Assembly: GCA_003551985.1 (NCBI GenBank)
Contig: PUOB01000061.1
Span: forward strand, 1 to 12,701
Reading direction: 5' to 3'
Length of the DNA stretch: 12,701 nucleotides
Source of the DNA: Desulfobacteraceae bacterium
GTDB taxonomy: Bacteria > Desulfobacterota > Desulfobacteria > Desulfobacterales > Desulfosalsimonadaceae
Shown: in pieces, positions 5,000 to 12,094 of the stretch
How positions within the stretch are numbered: the stretch's first letter is position 1
Layout of the letters: every line of letters begins with the position of its first letter
The notes under the pieces: model-generated
The model's input: only the letters and a program-made list of their open reading frames with translations
What the model was told of the DNA's origin: nothing
The model's database searches: none
Program-made: the position numbers and the translations under genes

Positions 5000-5073
5000 G
5001 TTCAACAACCTGCTCACCTGCCGGTGTGAAGCGGCAGCGAAACACCGGTCAGCGTGAAGCAGGAAGGTTATCT
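5000..5073 (-). other. attC-like recombination site C
   Basis: Minus strand: AGATAAC ... GTTGAAC; the closing heptamer fits the integron consensus GTTRRRY perfectly. AAC pairs with GTT; CTT and TT remain unpaired; CCTGCT pairs with AGCAGG, CAC with GTG, CTG with CAG and CCGGTGT with ACACCGG; the loop is about 14 bases. Bulged T, G and A lie only in the left arm. It begins 8 bases after the vapC stop (module 2) and ends 19 bases before the next gene's ATG, as in a standard cassette boundary. This is the best-formed site of the group together with B. Confidence 0.72.
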
Positions 5074-5080
5074 TTTCATA

Positions 5081-5476
5081 TTATTTCAAGCATTTAAGGT
5101 CAAAATGTTTTTCAATAGGAATAAAATCCTTATCATTGTGAAGAAGAGGTATCTTATGTTCTATAGCTACTGCAGCAATCATACAATCAACAGACTTTCT
5201 TATCGTGATGCCTTTTCGACGTAGTGCACGATAAATTTCTGCTGAACTTAAATAAACGGAATAGGACATGGGGAGAAAAACAAGATTGGTCAGTAAATCT
5301 CTGGTTTTTTTGAATTCAGCGTCATCTCTAATTCCCTGAAGGATTTCAGTCAGAATGACACCACAAAGGCAAATATCTTCTCTTTCAGCAATGAGCTTTT
5401 CAAGGGCTTCTACATGAGGGTGAGAGTTTGCTGAAAAAAAATCTACCCAGACAGTAGTATCAACCATAACCATCAT
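5081..5476 (-). CDS. vapC: VapC-family PIN-domain toxin (module 2)
   Basis: This 131-residue PIN ribonuclease has the expected acidic residues: Asp in MVDTTVWVDFF, Glu in GVILTEILQGI, Asp in IRKSVDCMIAAVA and Asp in LLHNDKDF. The ATG at 5476 is used, not the upstream in-frame start at 5497, because it overlaps the vapB TGA as ATGA; a second ATG follows at once and a third two codons later, so the exact initiation codon among these is uncertain. It is not closely related to the VapC at 739-1155 and belongs to a different subgroup, consistent with independent acquisition. The stop is 8 bases from attC-like site C. No damage is visible, so it should be active. Confidence 0.92.
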   Translation of the reverse strand: MMVMVDTTVWVDFFSANSHPHVEALEKLIAEREDICLCGVILTEILQGIRDDAEFKKTRDLLTNLVFLPMSYSVYLSSAEIYRALRRKGITIRKSVDCMIAAVAIEHKIPLLHNDKDFIPIEKHFDLKCLK

Positions 5477-5676
5477 GCGCTTCGCCCCTGACGCCACTCA
5501 TCCAAGTTGCCACTCCAATTGATTTTGCCCTTAAGCTCAAGAAGTTTTGTTTGTTTTTCATGTCTGAGCAACTCACGTAAAGCGTGATCAATCAAGTCTT
5601 TCTGGGTCTTAATGCCAGTTGCTTTCAGGCAATTGTCGACCAATTCTTCATCAAGAATGATATTAGTGCGTTTCAT
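5473..5676 (-). CDS. vapB: VapB ribbon-helix-helix antitoxin (module 2)
   Basis: This 67-residue antitoxin opens MKRTNIILDEELVDNCLKAT, a beta strand plus first helix of a ribbon-helix-helix DNA-binding domain, continued by GIKTQKDLIDHALRELLRHE. The C-terminal LKGKINWSGNLDEWRQGRSA, with W-x-G-x-L-D-E-W, is the toxin-binding tail typical of VapB partners of this PIN subgroup. The start at 5676 is fixed by GGAGGG about 7 bases upstream; the longer frame to 5724 runs through the promoter and is rejected. The promoter at 5715-5742 lies between it and site D3, so the unit from D3 to C carries everything needed for expression. Confidence 0.9.
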   Translation of the reverse strand: MKRTNIILDEELVDNCLKATGIKTQKDLIDHALRELLRHEKQTKLLELKGKINWSGNLDEWRQGRSA

Positions 5677-5714
5677 GTTGGCCCTCCTTGAAATTTTATT
5701 TACACACAATACAC

Positions 5715-5742
5715 ATTTTATCATAATTTAGGTGTATGGCAA
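5715..5742 (-). promoter_or_regulatory. vapBC-2 promoter
   Basis: On the minus strand TTGCCA (5742-5737) and TAAAAT (5720-5715) are 16 bases apart. Just downstream TGTGTATTGTGTGT contains a repeated TGTGT that could be an operator, though it is not palindromic. Confidence 0.6.
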
Positions 5743-5758
5743 GAAGTTTTTAAGATAC

Positions 5759-6039
5759 CGGCCGGCATAACCGGCCTGGAAACAGCTGCAAAGCGAAGCG
5801 GCGTTGCTGTTTCCAGGTCCGTGTTGATGCTGTGCCGGAAAACACCGCTCAGCGTAAAGCATCGGGGTCAGGCCATCTTCTGCGTTTCAAAACGCTTCCG
5901 CATAGGTCACGCCGAAGATCGTGTCCGCCAGCCACTTTTTGAAGTCGGGGTTGTCGCTGAACTGTTTGAACAATTCCGTGTGGTCGGAGAGCATTTCAAT
6001 GACCACTTTTTCCAGCGCCCGGTCGTGCTCCAGGCGGGC
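5759..6039 (-). repeat. 281-bp direct repeat, copy 2 (hsdR tail plus site D3)
   Basis: This is the partner of 4228-4508, colinear without gaps. Here the block is joined to the N-terminal half of hsdR at the heptamer GCCCGCC (6039-6033 on the minus strand), the same point at which copy 1 is joined to the HEPN remnant. The two copies lie 1531 bp apart, and recombination between them would delete vapBC-2 and site C. Confidence 0.9.
5765..5829 (-). other. attC-like recombination site D3
   Basis: The core is identical to D2 (CATCAAC ... CCTGGAAACAGC ... GCTGTTTCCAGG ... GTTATGC on the minus strand). The conserved block ends at GGCCG; the next bases are GTATCTT, so here the outer GTT seen in D1 and D2 is altered. 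It lies about 60 bases 3' of the hsdR tail stop and about 90 bases 5' of vapB (module 2). Confidence 0.6.
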
Positions 6040-6722
6040 GGGTTCGGCGGGTTCCCGGCCCCGTTGTCCCACCCCTGGTTAAACGGGAGGAACCACGAGT
6101 CCTTGCCCTTGAGATGCGTGCACATCCGCACCTCGTGGTCGTCCACGGCGAAATGCACCATGCAGCGGCCGAACTTGAACAGCGGCTCGTTCGGGCTCCG
6201 GTCCCGCTTGTATTGCCGCACAGCGTCATCGACCGTCTGCTTGGTCAGCGAGTTCTTCAATTCAAAAGTAGCCACCGGCAGGCCGTTGATAAAAATCCCC
6301 AGATCAAGCGACAACTGCGCCTCGTCCTGGCTGTAGCGGAGCTGCCGGGTCACGCTGAAGATGTTCGCCGCGTGCAGCGCCGCCGCCCTGGTATTGCCCG
6401 GCGTCGGCGTGCCGCAAAACAGCTCCAGACTCACCGGCCCATGCTTGACCCCTTTGCGGAGCACATCGATCACGCCGCGCTTGGCAATCTCCGCGTCCAG
6501 GCGATGCAGAAACTGCGTCCGCTTCGGACAGTCCTGGTCCAGAGCCAAAGCCTTGGCCGCCTCCGGCTGGGTGGCCGCCAAAAACATCCGCAGCCTGGCC
6601 AGATCGATCACATGCTCCCGGCTGTAGTCGGCATTGCTGCCCTGCACATAGCCCGCCTCATTGACGAGGGATTCGACAATCAGTGTCTCCAAGCCTTTTT
6701 CAGATGTATCCGTTGGGCTCAT
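5887..6722 (-). pseudogene. hsdR: Type I restriction subunit HsdR, internally deleted
   Basis: HsdR is the nuclease/translocase subunit of a type I restriction enzyme. From the ATG at 6722 (MSPTDTSEKGLETLIVESLV) about 228 residues of the N-terminal domain are present, including the PD-(D/E)xK-type endonuclease stretch LGIFINGLPVATFELKN, ending at DNGAGNPPNP. The next bases are already the last 50 codons of the protein, in a different frame (ARLEHDRALEKVV to VTYAEAF, stop 5889-5887). The whole helicase/translocase motor, normally 600-700 residues, is missing, and the junction is frameshifted. It cannot restrict DNA. The upstream neighbour is hsdS, 290 bases away, and the operon order hsdM-hsdS-hsdR is usual. 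The tail plus site D3 is duplicated at 4228-4508. Confidence 0.92.
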
Positions 6723-7012
6723 ACACCCTTCTCCATCAAACAACCATCAAACAAATTAAGTGGCGATTACTACTATATATTGGGATTAATAGCACTTTGG
6801 TGAGCACATATAGAATTTTCTCCGTGCGCCATCAATTACCCGTCAATTTCCAATCAATGAAATCAGCCATCGACCCCGCCCCCGTAACAGAGAAACCCTG
6901 ATGCACCAGCGCAATTGTCATTATTATGCTTGAAATCCAGCCAAAGTATCTCGACGGAGTACTTCACCCAACTCGCAAACCAGGCCGGCAAGATATTCGG
7001 GAGAACAGCGTG
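6723..7012 (-). other. Gap between hsdS and hsdR, no clear gene
   Basis: This 290-base stretch is unusually long for the hsdS-hsdR junction. On the minus strand a 29-codon frame, starting MTIALVHQGFSVTGAGSMAD near 6920, is the only candidate and is unsupported by homology I can recall. The half near hsdR is AT-rich (TATATA near 6775), in contrast to the GC-rich hsd genes, so it is probably inserted or decayed sequence. Confidence 0.4.
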
Positions 7013-8439
7013 TCATATGTCCACCTTCCCGGCGAAAGCGTCCTCGCTCAGTTCACCTGCCGCCTCGCCCAGCGTCTCGAGTTCTTCAACCATATCTTCC
7101 AGGTCTTCCCTGCCCGGCGGCGGGGCCAGATGCCGCACATCCACTTTGCCGGTGACCACGTCGGAAATCAGACGGGTGCGGTATTCGCGGATGAGGTCGA
7201 TTTCGTGTTTGGCCTTGGCGACAACTTTATCCACGAGAGCGGACTCATCTTTAATCAACTCCGGTATCCGCATTTGCTCATTGATTGGCGGCAACGGCAA
7301 AGGTAAACGACTGAGAATTCCGGTGTTCAAGCTCTGCATGGTAGCACCCACCGACATTAGCGAGAGATACTCGGCAACCCACCGACCATGAAGCGCTGCA
7401 ATGAGGAAGTCTTTGTTGACCATATTGGGTATTAGTCTTGCCCGAATGCTTCCCGTTCCGAATAGCCAACCAGACTCCTCTTTGCGGACTAAGGCGCAGC
7501 GCCCGAGTTCGCCTCTGCGCGAGAAAACGATGTCTCCTTCTACCAGGGCATATTCTCGAAGCCGATGGAACGTTGCATCGTCAACGGCGCAATTCACATC
7601 AGGCGTAATGCGTCCCCCCGACATGTGTACAGGGTTGATCAGCGGCGTCCCGCCGGGGATGTAGTCCGATTGATGCAATATGCTACCGAACGGACCTGTT
7701 TTGAATGTTGTTACGAGCCGACCAAGGGTCGTTGCGTCCCAATGCTCTGGGATATCCCCTATCCACTCGCTGCCGGAGGGCTTGAGGGGAACGTCGGGGT
7801 CAAGGCCGCGGGTCACGGCCCGGTTGATGATGGCCTGCTTCTGCTCGTTCAAAACCTCGATCAGCCGCCGCCTATTGCGGATGAAGCGGCGGACTTTCCC
7901 GTCAAGGTCGCGCACGAAGCGAACAATGGCTTGCTGCTCCTTCAAATCGGGAAGCAACAGTGGAATGCGGAAGAAGTCGTCAGTATAGAGTCGCAGGCGA
8001 CTGTCAACAACACCTCGTGATCGTCTCTTAATCTCCGCCTTGTAAGCTGGGGAGCGCAAAAGGTAATGGAAGAACCACGGCTCACCTATGCAGATCCTAT
8101 AAACACAATAGCCGGACTAACCACTCCCTCCATAGGAGCGATACCCAAGCTGCCATTCCAAGCAAGCATGATGTTCGACACAAGATTGCCGGGCTTGGCT
8201 ACCTTGTATCCAACAAGCGAAGAAGATCTTGTATCGGGGTCTTCGCTTCCTTCACGTGAACTCCTCTTCGTAACGCCCGCATACTGAGAGACGCTCAGCA
8301 ATGTGCCGCTCTCATCCTTGGAGCGTGTGTTTATTTCACGCATCAGATATTTTGCACGAAAAAGATCCCAATGGTTCGGTACCCGCCCCAGCCACGGCAC
8401 GCCGGAGTCCTTGTATACAGGATAGGGGCGCAATTTCAT
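7013..8439 (-). pseudogene. hsdS: Type I specificity subunit HsdS with one frameshift
   Basis: HsdS gives DNA sequence specificity to the type I complex. The reading starts MKLRPYPVYKDSGVPWLGRV at 8439 with an ATGA overlap to the preceding gene. The first target-recognition domain is followed to VVSPAIVFIGSA, then TAG at about 8086. In another frame GEPWFFHYLLRSPAYKAEIK continues the same domain without a gap, so one missing base near 8085 (GCA TA- GGT) accounts for the break. The rest holds the conserved spacer EQQAIVRFVRDLDGKVRRFI, the second recognition domain beginning SGSEWIGDIPEHWDATTLGR, and the C-terminal conserved region INEQMRIPELI. Repaired, it would be about 475 residues, normal for a two-domain HsdS. 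It might still make a half-length protein. Confidence 0.9.
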
Positions 8440-8441
8440 AC
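8432..8441. repeat. 10-bp direct repeat, left copy
   Basis: AATTTCATAC on the plus strand, identical to 8911-8920. It covers the hsdS start codon region (GTATGAAATT on the minus strand). Confidence 0.8.
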
Positions 8442-8524
8442 CACCCACCCCCCGTCGTGAGCCGACGACACACCATATTCATATATCGCCGATGATTCGC
8501 GAACCGCCGTAGGGGCAACCCCCT

Positions 8525-8600
8525 GTGGTTGCCCATCCCCCCGTGGTTGCCCAACCCCCCGTGGTTGCCCATCCTGTGAATGCCCATCCCCCTGTGGTTG
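8525..8600. repeat. 18-bp tandem repeat within the transposase gene
   Basis: GTGGTTGCCCA(A/T)CCCCCC recurs with its GTGGTTG at 8525, 8543 and 8561 (period 18) and again, out of step, at 8594. On the minus strand this encodes the six-residue unit GQPRG(V/D). The period keeps the frame open. Confidence 0.85.
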
Positions 8601-8628
8601 GTCCTGTTCAGGGCATGCACGGGGGCCA

Positions 8629-8650
8629 GGGCAGGCACGGGGGCCTGCCC
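8629..8650. repeat. REP-like inverted repeat within the transposase gene
   Basis: GGGCAGGC (8629-8636) and GCCTGCCC (8643-8650) form a perfect 8-bp stem with a 6-base loop. The motif GGGCAGGCACGGGGGCCTGC is the kind of GC-rich palindrome that RAYT enzymes recognise; here it lies inside the coding region as GPRACP codons. Confidence 0.65.
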
Positions 8651-8910
8651 CTACGATTACGATAATTCCGTGAATATGATTGGGCATGATAACAAATGCA
8701 TCTATGTCAATACCTGGATAATGTGCCGGGATTTCATCCCAGACGGCTTGAACCATTCGTCCCGCATCATTCAACCACATTTCCCCATCCGCTATATCGC
8801 CAAACAGGCATTCTCGATTGTGGGTACAAATGGTCACGAAATACGCTCCGGCCTGGGAATAATCGTATCCTTGCAACCGGATAGATCGGCGATGATGAAT
8901 TTTTGGGTTG

Positions 8911-8920
8911 AATTTCATAC
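8911..8920. repeat. 10-bp direct repeat, right copy
   Basis: AATTTCATAC on the plus strand, identical to 8432-8441. It covers the hsdM stop and transposase start (GTATGAAATT on the minus strand). Confidence 0.8.
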
Positions 8921-11275
8921 GTCAGACACTCCCACGATTTCCTCCAACAGCCCTTCGCCTTCCTCCTGCAATTTGAGCAGGTCCGCCTTGATCTCCTCCA
9001 GCGACCGAAGTTCCGGCGGCTTGTAGAAATGCCGGGTAAAGGAAATCTCATATCCAAGCCTCGTGGCAGACTTGTCGATCCAGGCGTCAGGAACGTTCGG
9101 CAGAACTTCACGGCTGAAAAAGGCATTAATCCCGCCTTCCTCCAGCAGCGGCACCTGTTCGCTGTCCCGCAGTTCACTGTCCGGCTCGTATTCCAACACC
9201 AACCCGGGGTCGCCAACTGGATTGGCATACAGGCCGTGGAGCGGATCGACTTCCACCTTGCCGGCTTTGTGCATCTTCTTGATCACCGGCGGCGCGTCCT
9301 CCGCCCGCCAGCTCACGGCATTCAGGATGCTCTTCTGCTCGGCGGCGGAGATCTTGATATTCCGCTTCTTCAACGCATCAGCCACGGCGTCGCGGAAGCG
9401 GTTATGGTCGGTGAAAAGACCCTCTCCCAGCTCGTCTCTCAGCGCACGGGCAGCGCCATACAGCTTCTTGTCCCGCTTCCAGGTGTCGGGCTTGAGCAGC
9501 TTCTTACGTTTCGCCTCCGGGATAGCCGTTCGCCTGGGCGTGTCGCTGTCCTCGTCCGCCCCGGCGTCCTCTTCGCCATTGCCACCCCAGTCGCGGAGAG
9601 TCTTCTCCAACTGTTTGCGCACGGACGAGAAGTTGTCAAAGATCGCATCACCAAATTCCTCGTGCAGGGCTTGGCGAATGTCCTCGTCGCCCGAGGCGTA
9701 CCGAAGGGACCGAATCGCCTGGCGGGTCAACTGGCTGTGCAGGCGCAGCGGTCGTTCGACACGAATTTTCCAATACCCAAAGGCCTCATTCGAAAAAATT
9801 TTGGATTGCTCAGTTTCCTCAAAGGCCAAAAACATCTCGCAGATCTGCCGGATCTGCTCCTCGGACAGCTCGCAGTTCTTTGCGCCCATGTTCTTGCGCA
9901 GGGGCTGGTAGATCTGCGTGGCGTCGATGAGCTGGACCTTGCCCTTGCGGATCTCCGGCTTGGCGTTGGTGAGCACCCAGATGTAGGTAGCAATGCCGGT
10001 GTTGTAGAACATGTTCAGCGGCAGCGCGATGATCGCTTCGAGCCAGTCGTTCTCGATAATCCAGCGGCGGATGTTGGATTCGCCGGAGCCCGCGTCTCCG
10101 GTGAACAGGGACGAGCCGTTGTGGACCTCCGCGATACGGCTGCCAAGGGGACTTTTGCCGGTGGGGTCAACCATTTTGGTCAGCTTGTTGACCAGGAACA
10201 ACAGCTAGCCGTCGCTGGAACGGGTGATCAGCGAAAGCTCATCCCCGCCATGCTGCACAACAAAACGGTGGTCGGCCATGTCCTTCTTGCCGCCCATGCG
10301 CTCGAGGTCCATCTTCCAGCTTTTGCCGTACGGCGGATTGGAGAGCATGAAGTCAAACTCGCCGGAGGGGAAAGCGTCGCGGGAGAGCGTCGAGCCGAAC
10401 TTCATGTTCTCCGCGCCGGCCCCCTCCCCCTTGAGCAGCAGGTCAGCCTTGCTGATGGCGTAGGTCTCTGGATTGACCTCCTGGCCGAACAGGTGGATGG
10501 AAACGTCTTTGCCCCGGCTGTTGGCAAGATCGCGAAGGGTATCTTCAGCCACGGTCAGCATGCCGCCGGTGCCGCACGCAACGTCGTAGACACGGTATGT
10601 GGCCGATTGGATGTGGTCGGCCATGGGCCAGAAAATCAGATTGGCCATCAGCCGGACAACATCGCGGGGCGTAAAGTGTTCGCCGGCCTCCTCGTTGTTT
10701 TCCTCGTTGAAACGGCGGATCAACTCCTCGAAAATGGTTCCCATGGCGTGGTTGTCCAGGCCGGGCAGACGGACGTTGCCCCCGGCGTCGCGGACGGGAT
10801 GCGGGCTTAAGTTGATGTCCGGGTCGAGGAATTTTTCAATGAGGGGGCCGAGTGCGTCGGCATCGATCAGCGTGGAAATCTGATTGCGGAATTTGAACTT
10901 GTCAAGAATTTCCTGGATATTGGGTGAAAAGCCGTCCAGGTAGGCCTCAAAGTCCGCCTTGAGCTGCTGCTGCTTGGCGCGGGCCTGGAGGTCGCGAAGC
11001 CTAAATGGTGATTCGTTATAAAAAGCGTGGTTGGCGTCCGGACCAGCCGCCTTGGACAAAGCGCCGACCTTGTTGACAACGCCCGCCTTGTCGAGCTTCT
11101 CGCTCATCTCGAGCACATCCTGCTTGGTGGCTTCCAGACAGGCATCAAGACGGCGGATGACCGTCATGGGCAGAATCACATCGCGGTACTTGCCTCGCAC
11201 ATAGACGTCGCGCAGAACGTCGTCCGCGATACCCCATATAAAATTGGCAATCCAATTCAGTTGCCCGTTTTACAT
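8915..11275 (-). pseudogene. hsdM: Type I DNA methyltransferase subunit HsdM with two in-frame stops
   Basis: HsdM methylates adenine at the site recognised by HsdS. Motifs are complete: the S-adenosylmethionine loop in VYDVACGTGGML (around residue 235) and catalytic NPPY in FMLSNPPYGKSW (around 313). A long C-terminal extension makes it about 786 residues, as in the larger HsdM group. Two stops break it. The ATG at 11275, preceded by GGGAG, is followed at once by TAA (11272-11270), although the next codons NGQLNWIANFIWGIADDVL are the usual HsdM N-terminus; AAA to TAA would explain it. At codon 357, TAG (10207-10205) sits where the family has Gln (SSDG-Q-LLFLVNKL), a CAG to TAG change. The frame is otherwise clean on both sides, so decay is recent. 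Translation could begin internally (GTG 11200) but would still end at the TAG. Confidence 0.93.
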
Positions 11276-11460
11276 TCAAGCTCCCGTCATTTGCATCTTC
11301 ATGTGCATATTATATTGGCTTAACGTTTCCGATCACCGAGCGCAAGAGACTGCCACAAAGCAATGCAAAAACTTTGAAGGGGAAAAGCCACTGTCCATTG
11401 AAAATGCTACGGCTTTTTTGGGATTCAACGCTAACTGCCGTGGTTATCCAAAGAATAGAC
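11276..11460 (-). other. hsdM upstream region with candidate promoter
   Basis: A perfect TATAAT lies at 11314-11309 on the minus strand, 33 bases before the hsdM ATG, but the -35 position 17 bases further up holds only GGTGAT, so the promoter call is weak. A ribosome binding site (GGGAG) precedes 11275. Near 11425-11455 a short AAC...GTT inverted sequence (GGATAAC ... GTTGAAT) could be a degraded recombination site, but it is too short to assign. No gene is seen. Confidence 0.4.
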
Positions 11461-11748
11461 TCAAGCGGCTTGAATACGCTTCAAATTGCCAATATCAATG
11501 GACTGTCTTGTCTTCCAGAGGTCATATTGGAGCTGAAGCTTGAGCCAACCTTCAGGTGACCTGCCAAATACTTTTGATAATCTCAATGCCATTTCAGGAC
11601 TAATTCCCGCTCTTCCATTTAATAATGCCGATAAAGTTTTTCTGGTAACGCCAAGCGCTCTTGCCGCTTCCGTGACATTGATATTAAGTGCTTCCACACA
11701 AAATTCTCTTATGATTTCGCCAGGATGAGGCGGATTATGCATATTCAT
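11461..11748 (-). CDS. higA: HigA-family helix-turn-helix antitoxin
   Basis: This 95-residue XRE-type helix-turn-helix protein of the HigA group opens [20 protein letters not shown]. The [10 protein letters not shown] opening is diagnostic of HigA, followed by the helix-turn-helix [20 protein letters not shown] and [19 protein letters not shown], and the C-terminal [13 protein letters not shown]. It neutralises HigB and represses the operon. Its ATG overlaps the higB TGA (ATGA). As in other hig operons, toxin comes first and antitoxin second. No damage is seen. Confidence 0.94.
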   Translation of the reverse strand: MNMHNPPHPGEIIREFCVEALNINVTEAARALGVTRKTLSALLNGRAGISPEMALRLSKVFGRSPEGWLKLQLQYDLWKTRQSIDIGNLKRIQAA

Positions 11749-12035
11749 TTTTCCTCCTGATGATAATCTTCATAATTTACATCAAAAGCATCACCGCTTT
11801 GAATCTTGAATGTAATTCGCCAATTCCCACTGACCTTGACCGCCCAGGTTCCCTTACGATTTCCCTTGAGCTGGTGGAGCCCCAAGCCTGGCAAATCCAC
11901 ATCTTCGAGGGTTTCAGCAGTTTCGAGGAGCGCGAGGATCTTCCGGATCCGGGCTATATGTTGGGGATCCACACCGCTCGAAACACCAGATTCGAATAAT
12001 CTCTTGAGCCCTTTATGTTTGAATTTTTGAATCAT
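11745..12035 (-). CDS. higB: HigB-family (RelE-like) ribosome-dependent toxin
   Basis: This 96-residue RelE/ParE-superfamily toxin of the HigB type is a ribosome-bound mRNA nuclease. The family opening [17 protein letters not shown] fixes the start at 12035, and [20 protein letters not shown] and NWRITFKI are the conserved core strands with the basic residues needed for RNA binding. The C-terminal [16 protein letters not shown] is usual. No ribosome binding site is visible before the ATG, and the promoter's -10 element ends only 8 bases upstream, so the transcript is expected to be leaderless or nearly so. attC-like site B lies 60 bases upstream. Confidence 0.94.
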   Translation of the reverse strand: MIQKFKHKGLKRLFESGVSSGVDPQHIARIRKILALLETAETLEDVDLPGLGLHQLKGNRKGTWAVKVSGNWRITFKIQSGDAFDVNYEDYHQEEK

Positions 12036-12036
12036 G

Positions 12037-12072
12037 CACTGTAAGTGTAACCAGATACGTTTCGGGTGTCAA
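12037..12072 (-). promoter_or_regulatory. higBA promoter and operator
   Basis: On the minus strand TTGACA (12072-12067) and TACACT (12049-12044) are exactly 17 bases apart. An inverted repeat, CACT-GTA-AGTG (12037-12047), covers the end of the -10 box and the transcription start, a natural site for HigA repression. The higB ATG begins at 12035. Confidence 0.75.
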
Positions 12073-12094
12073 GCGGAATTCTTTGATATGATTA

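Larger units (their letters stand above)
8436..8918 (-). pseudogene. Truncated REP-associated tyrosine (Y1/IS200-like) transposase
   Basis: The first ~90 residues match the REP-associated tyrosine transposase family (RAYT), single-strand Y1 transposases that act on palindromic REP sequences: HHRRSIRLQGYDYSQAGAYF, then VTICTHNRECLFGDI, and the metal-binding His pair in FVIMPNHIHGIIVI. After GAGPRACP the protein degenerates into six-residue repeats (QPRGVG, QPRGDG) and ends at 160 residues with VSSAHDGGWVV. The family's C-terminal third, with the catalytic Tyr, is absent, so it is inactive. Its ATG overlaps the hsdM stop and its TGA overlaps the hsdS ATG, both as ATGA. The gene is thus spliced neatly into the operon between two 10-bp direct repeats, and could pass ribosomes on to hsdS. 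Confidence 0.85.

Noticed and set aside
4228..6039. The 281-bp repeats as insertion sequence ends
   Set aside because: They are direct repeats carrying an hsdR tail, with no transposase between them and no inverted termini.
8511..8651. Tandem repeats as a CRISPR array
   Set aside because: The period is 18 bp with no unique spacers, the repeats are in frame with a transposase, and no cas genes are present.
10205..10207. In-frame TAG in hsdM as a possible pyrrolysine codon
   Set aside because: The residue is normally Gln (CAG to TAG by one change), hsdM also has a TAA at codon 2, and its partner genes are broken, so ordinary decay is simpler.
9029..10810. 593-codon open frame on the plus strand
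   Set aside because: It lies antisense to hsdM in GC-rich sequence; its protein has no recognisable domain while the opposite strand encodes clear HsdM motifs, so it is a shadow frame.
11425..11455. GGATAAC...GTTGAAT after higA as the higBA attC
   Set aside because: The heptamers look good but the interval is about 30 bases with almost no internal stem; at most a deleted remnant.
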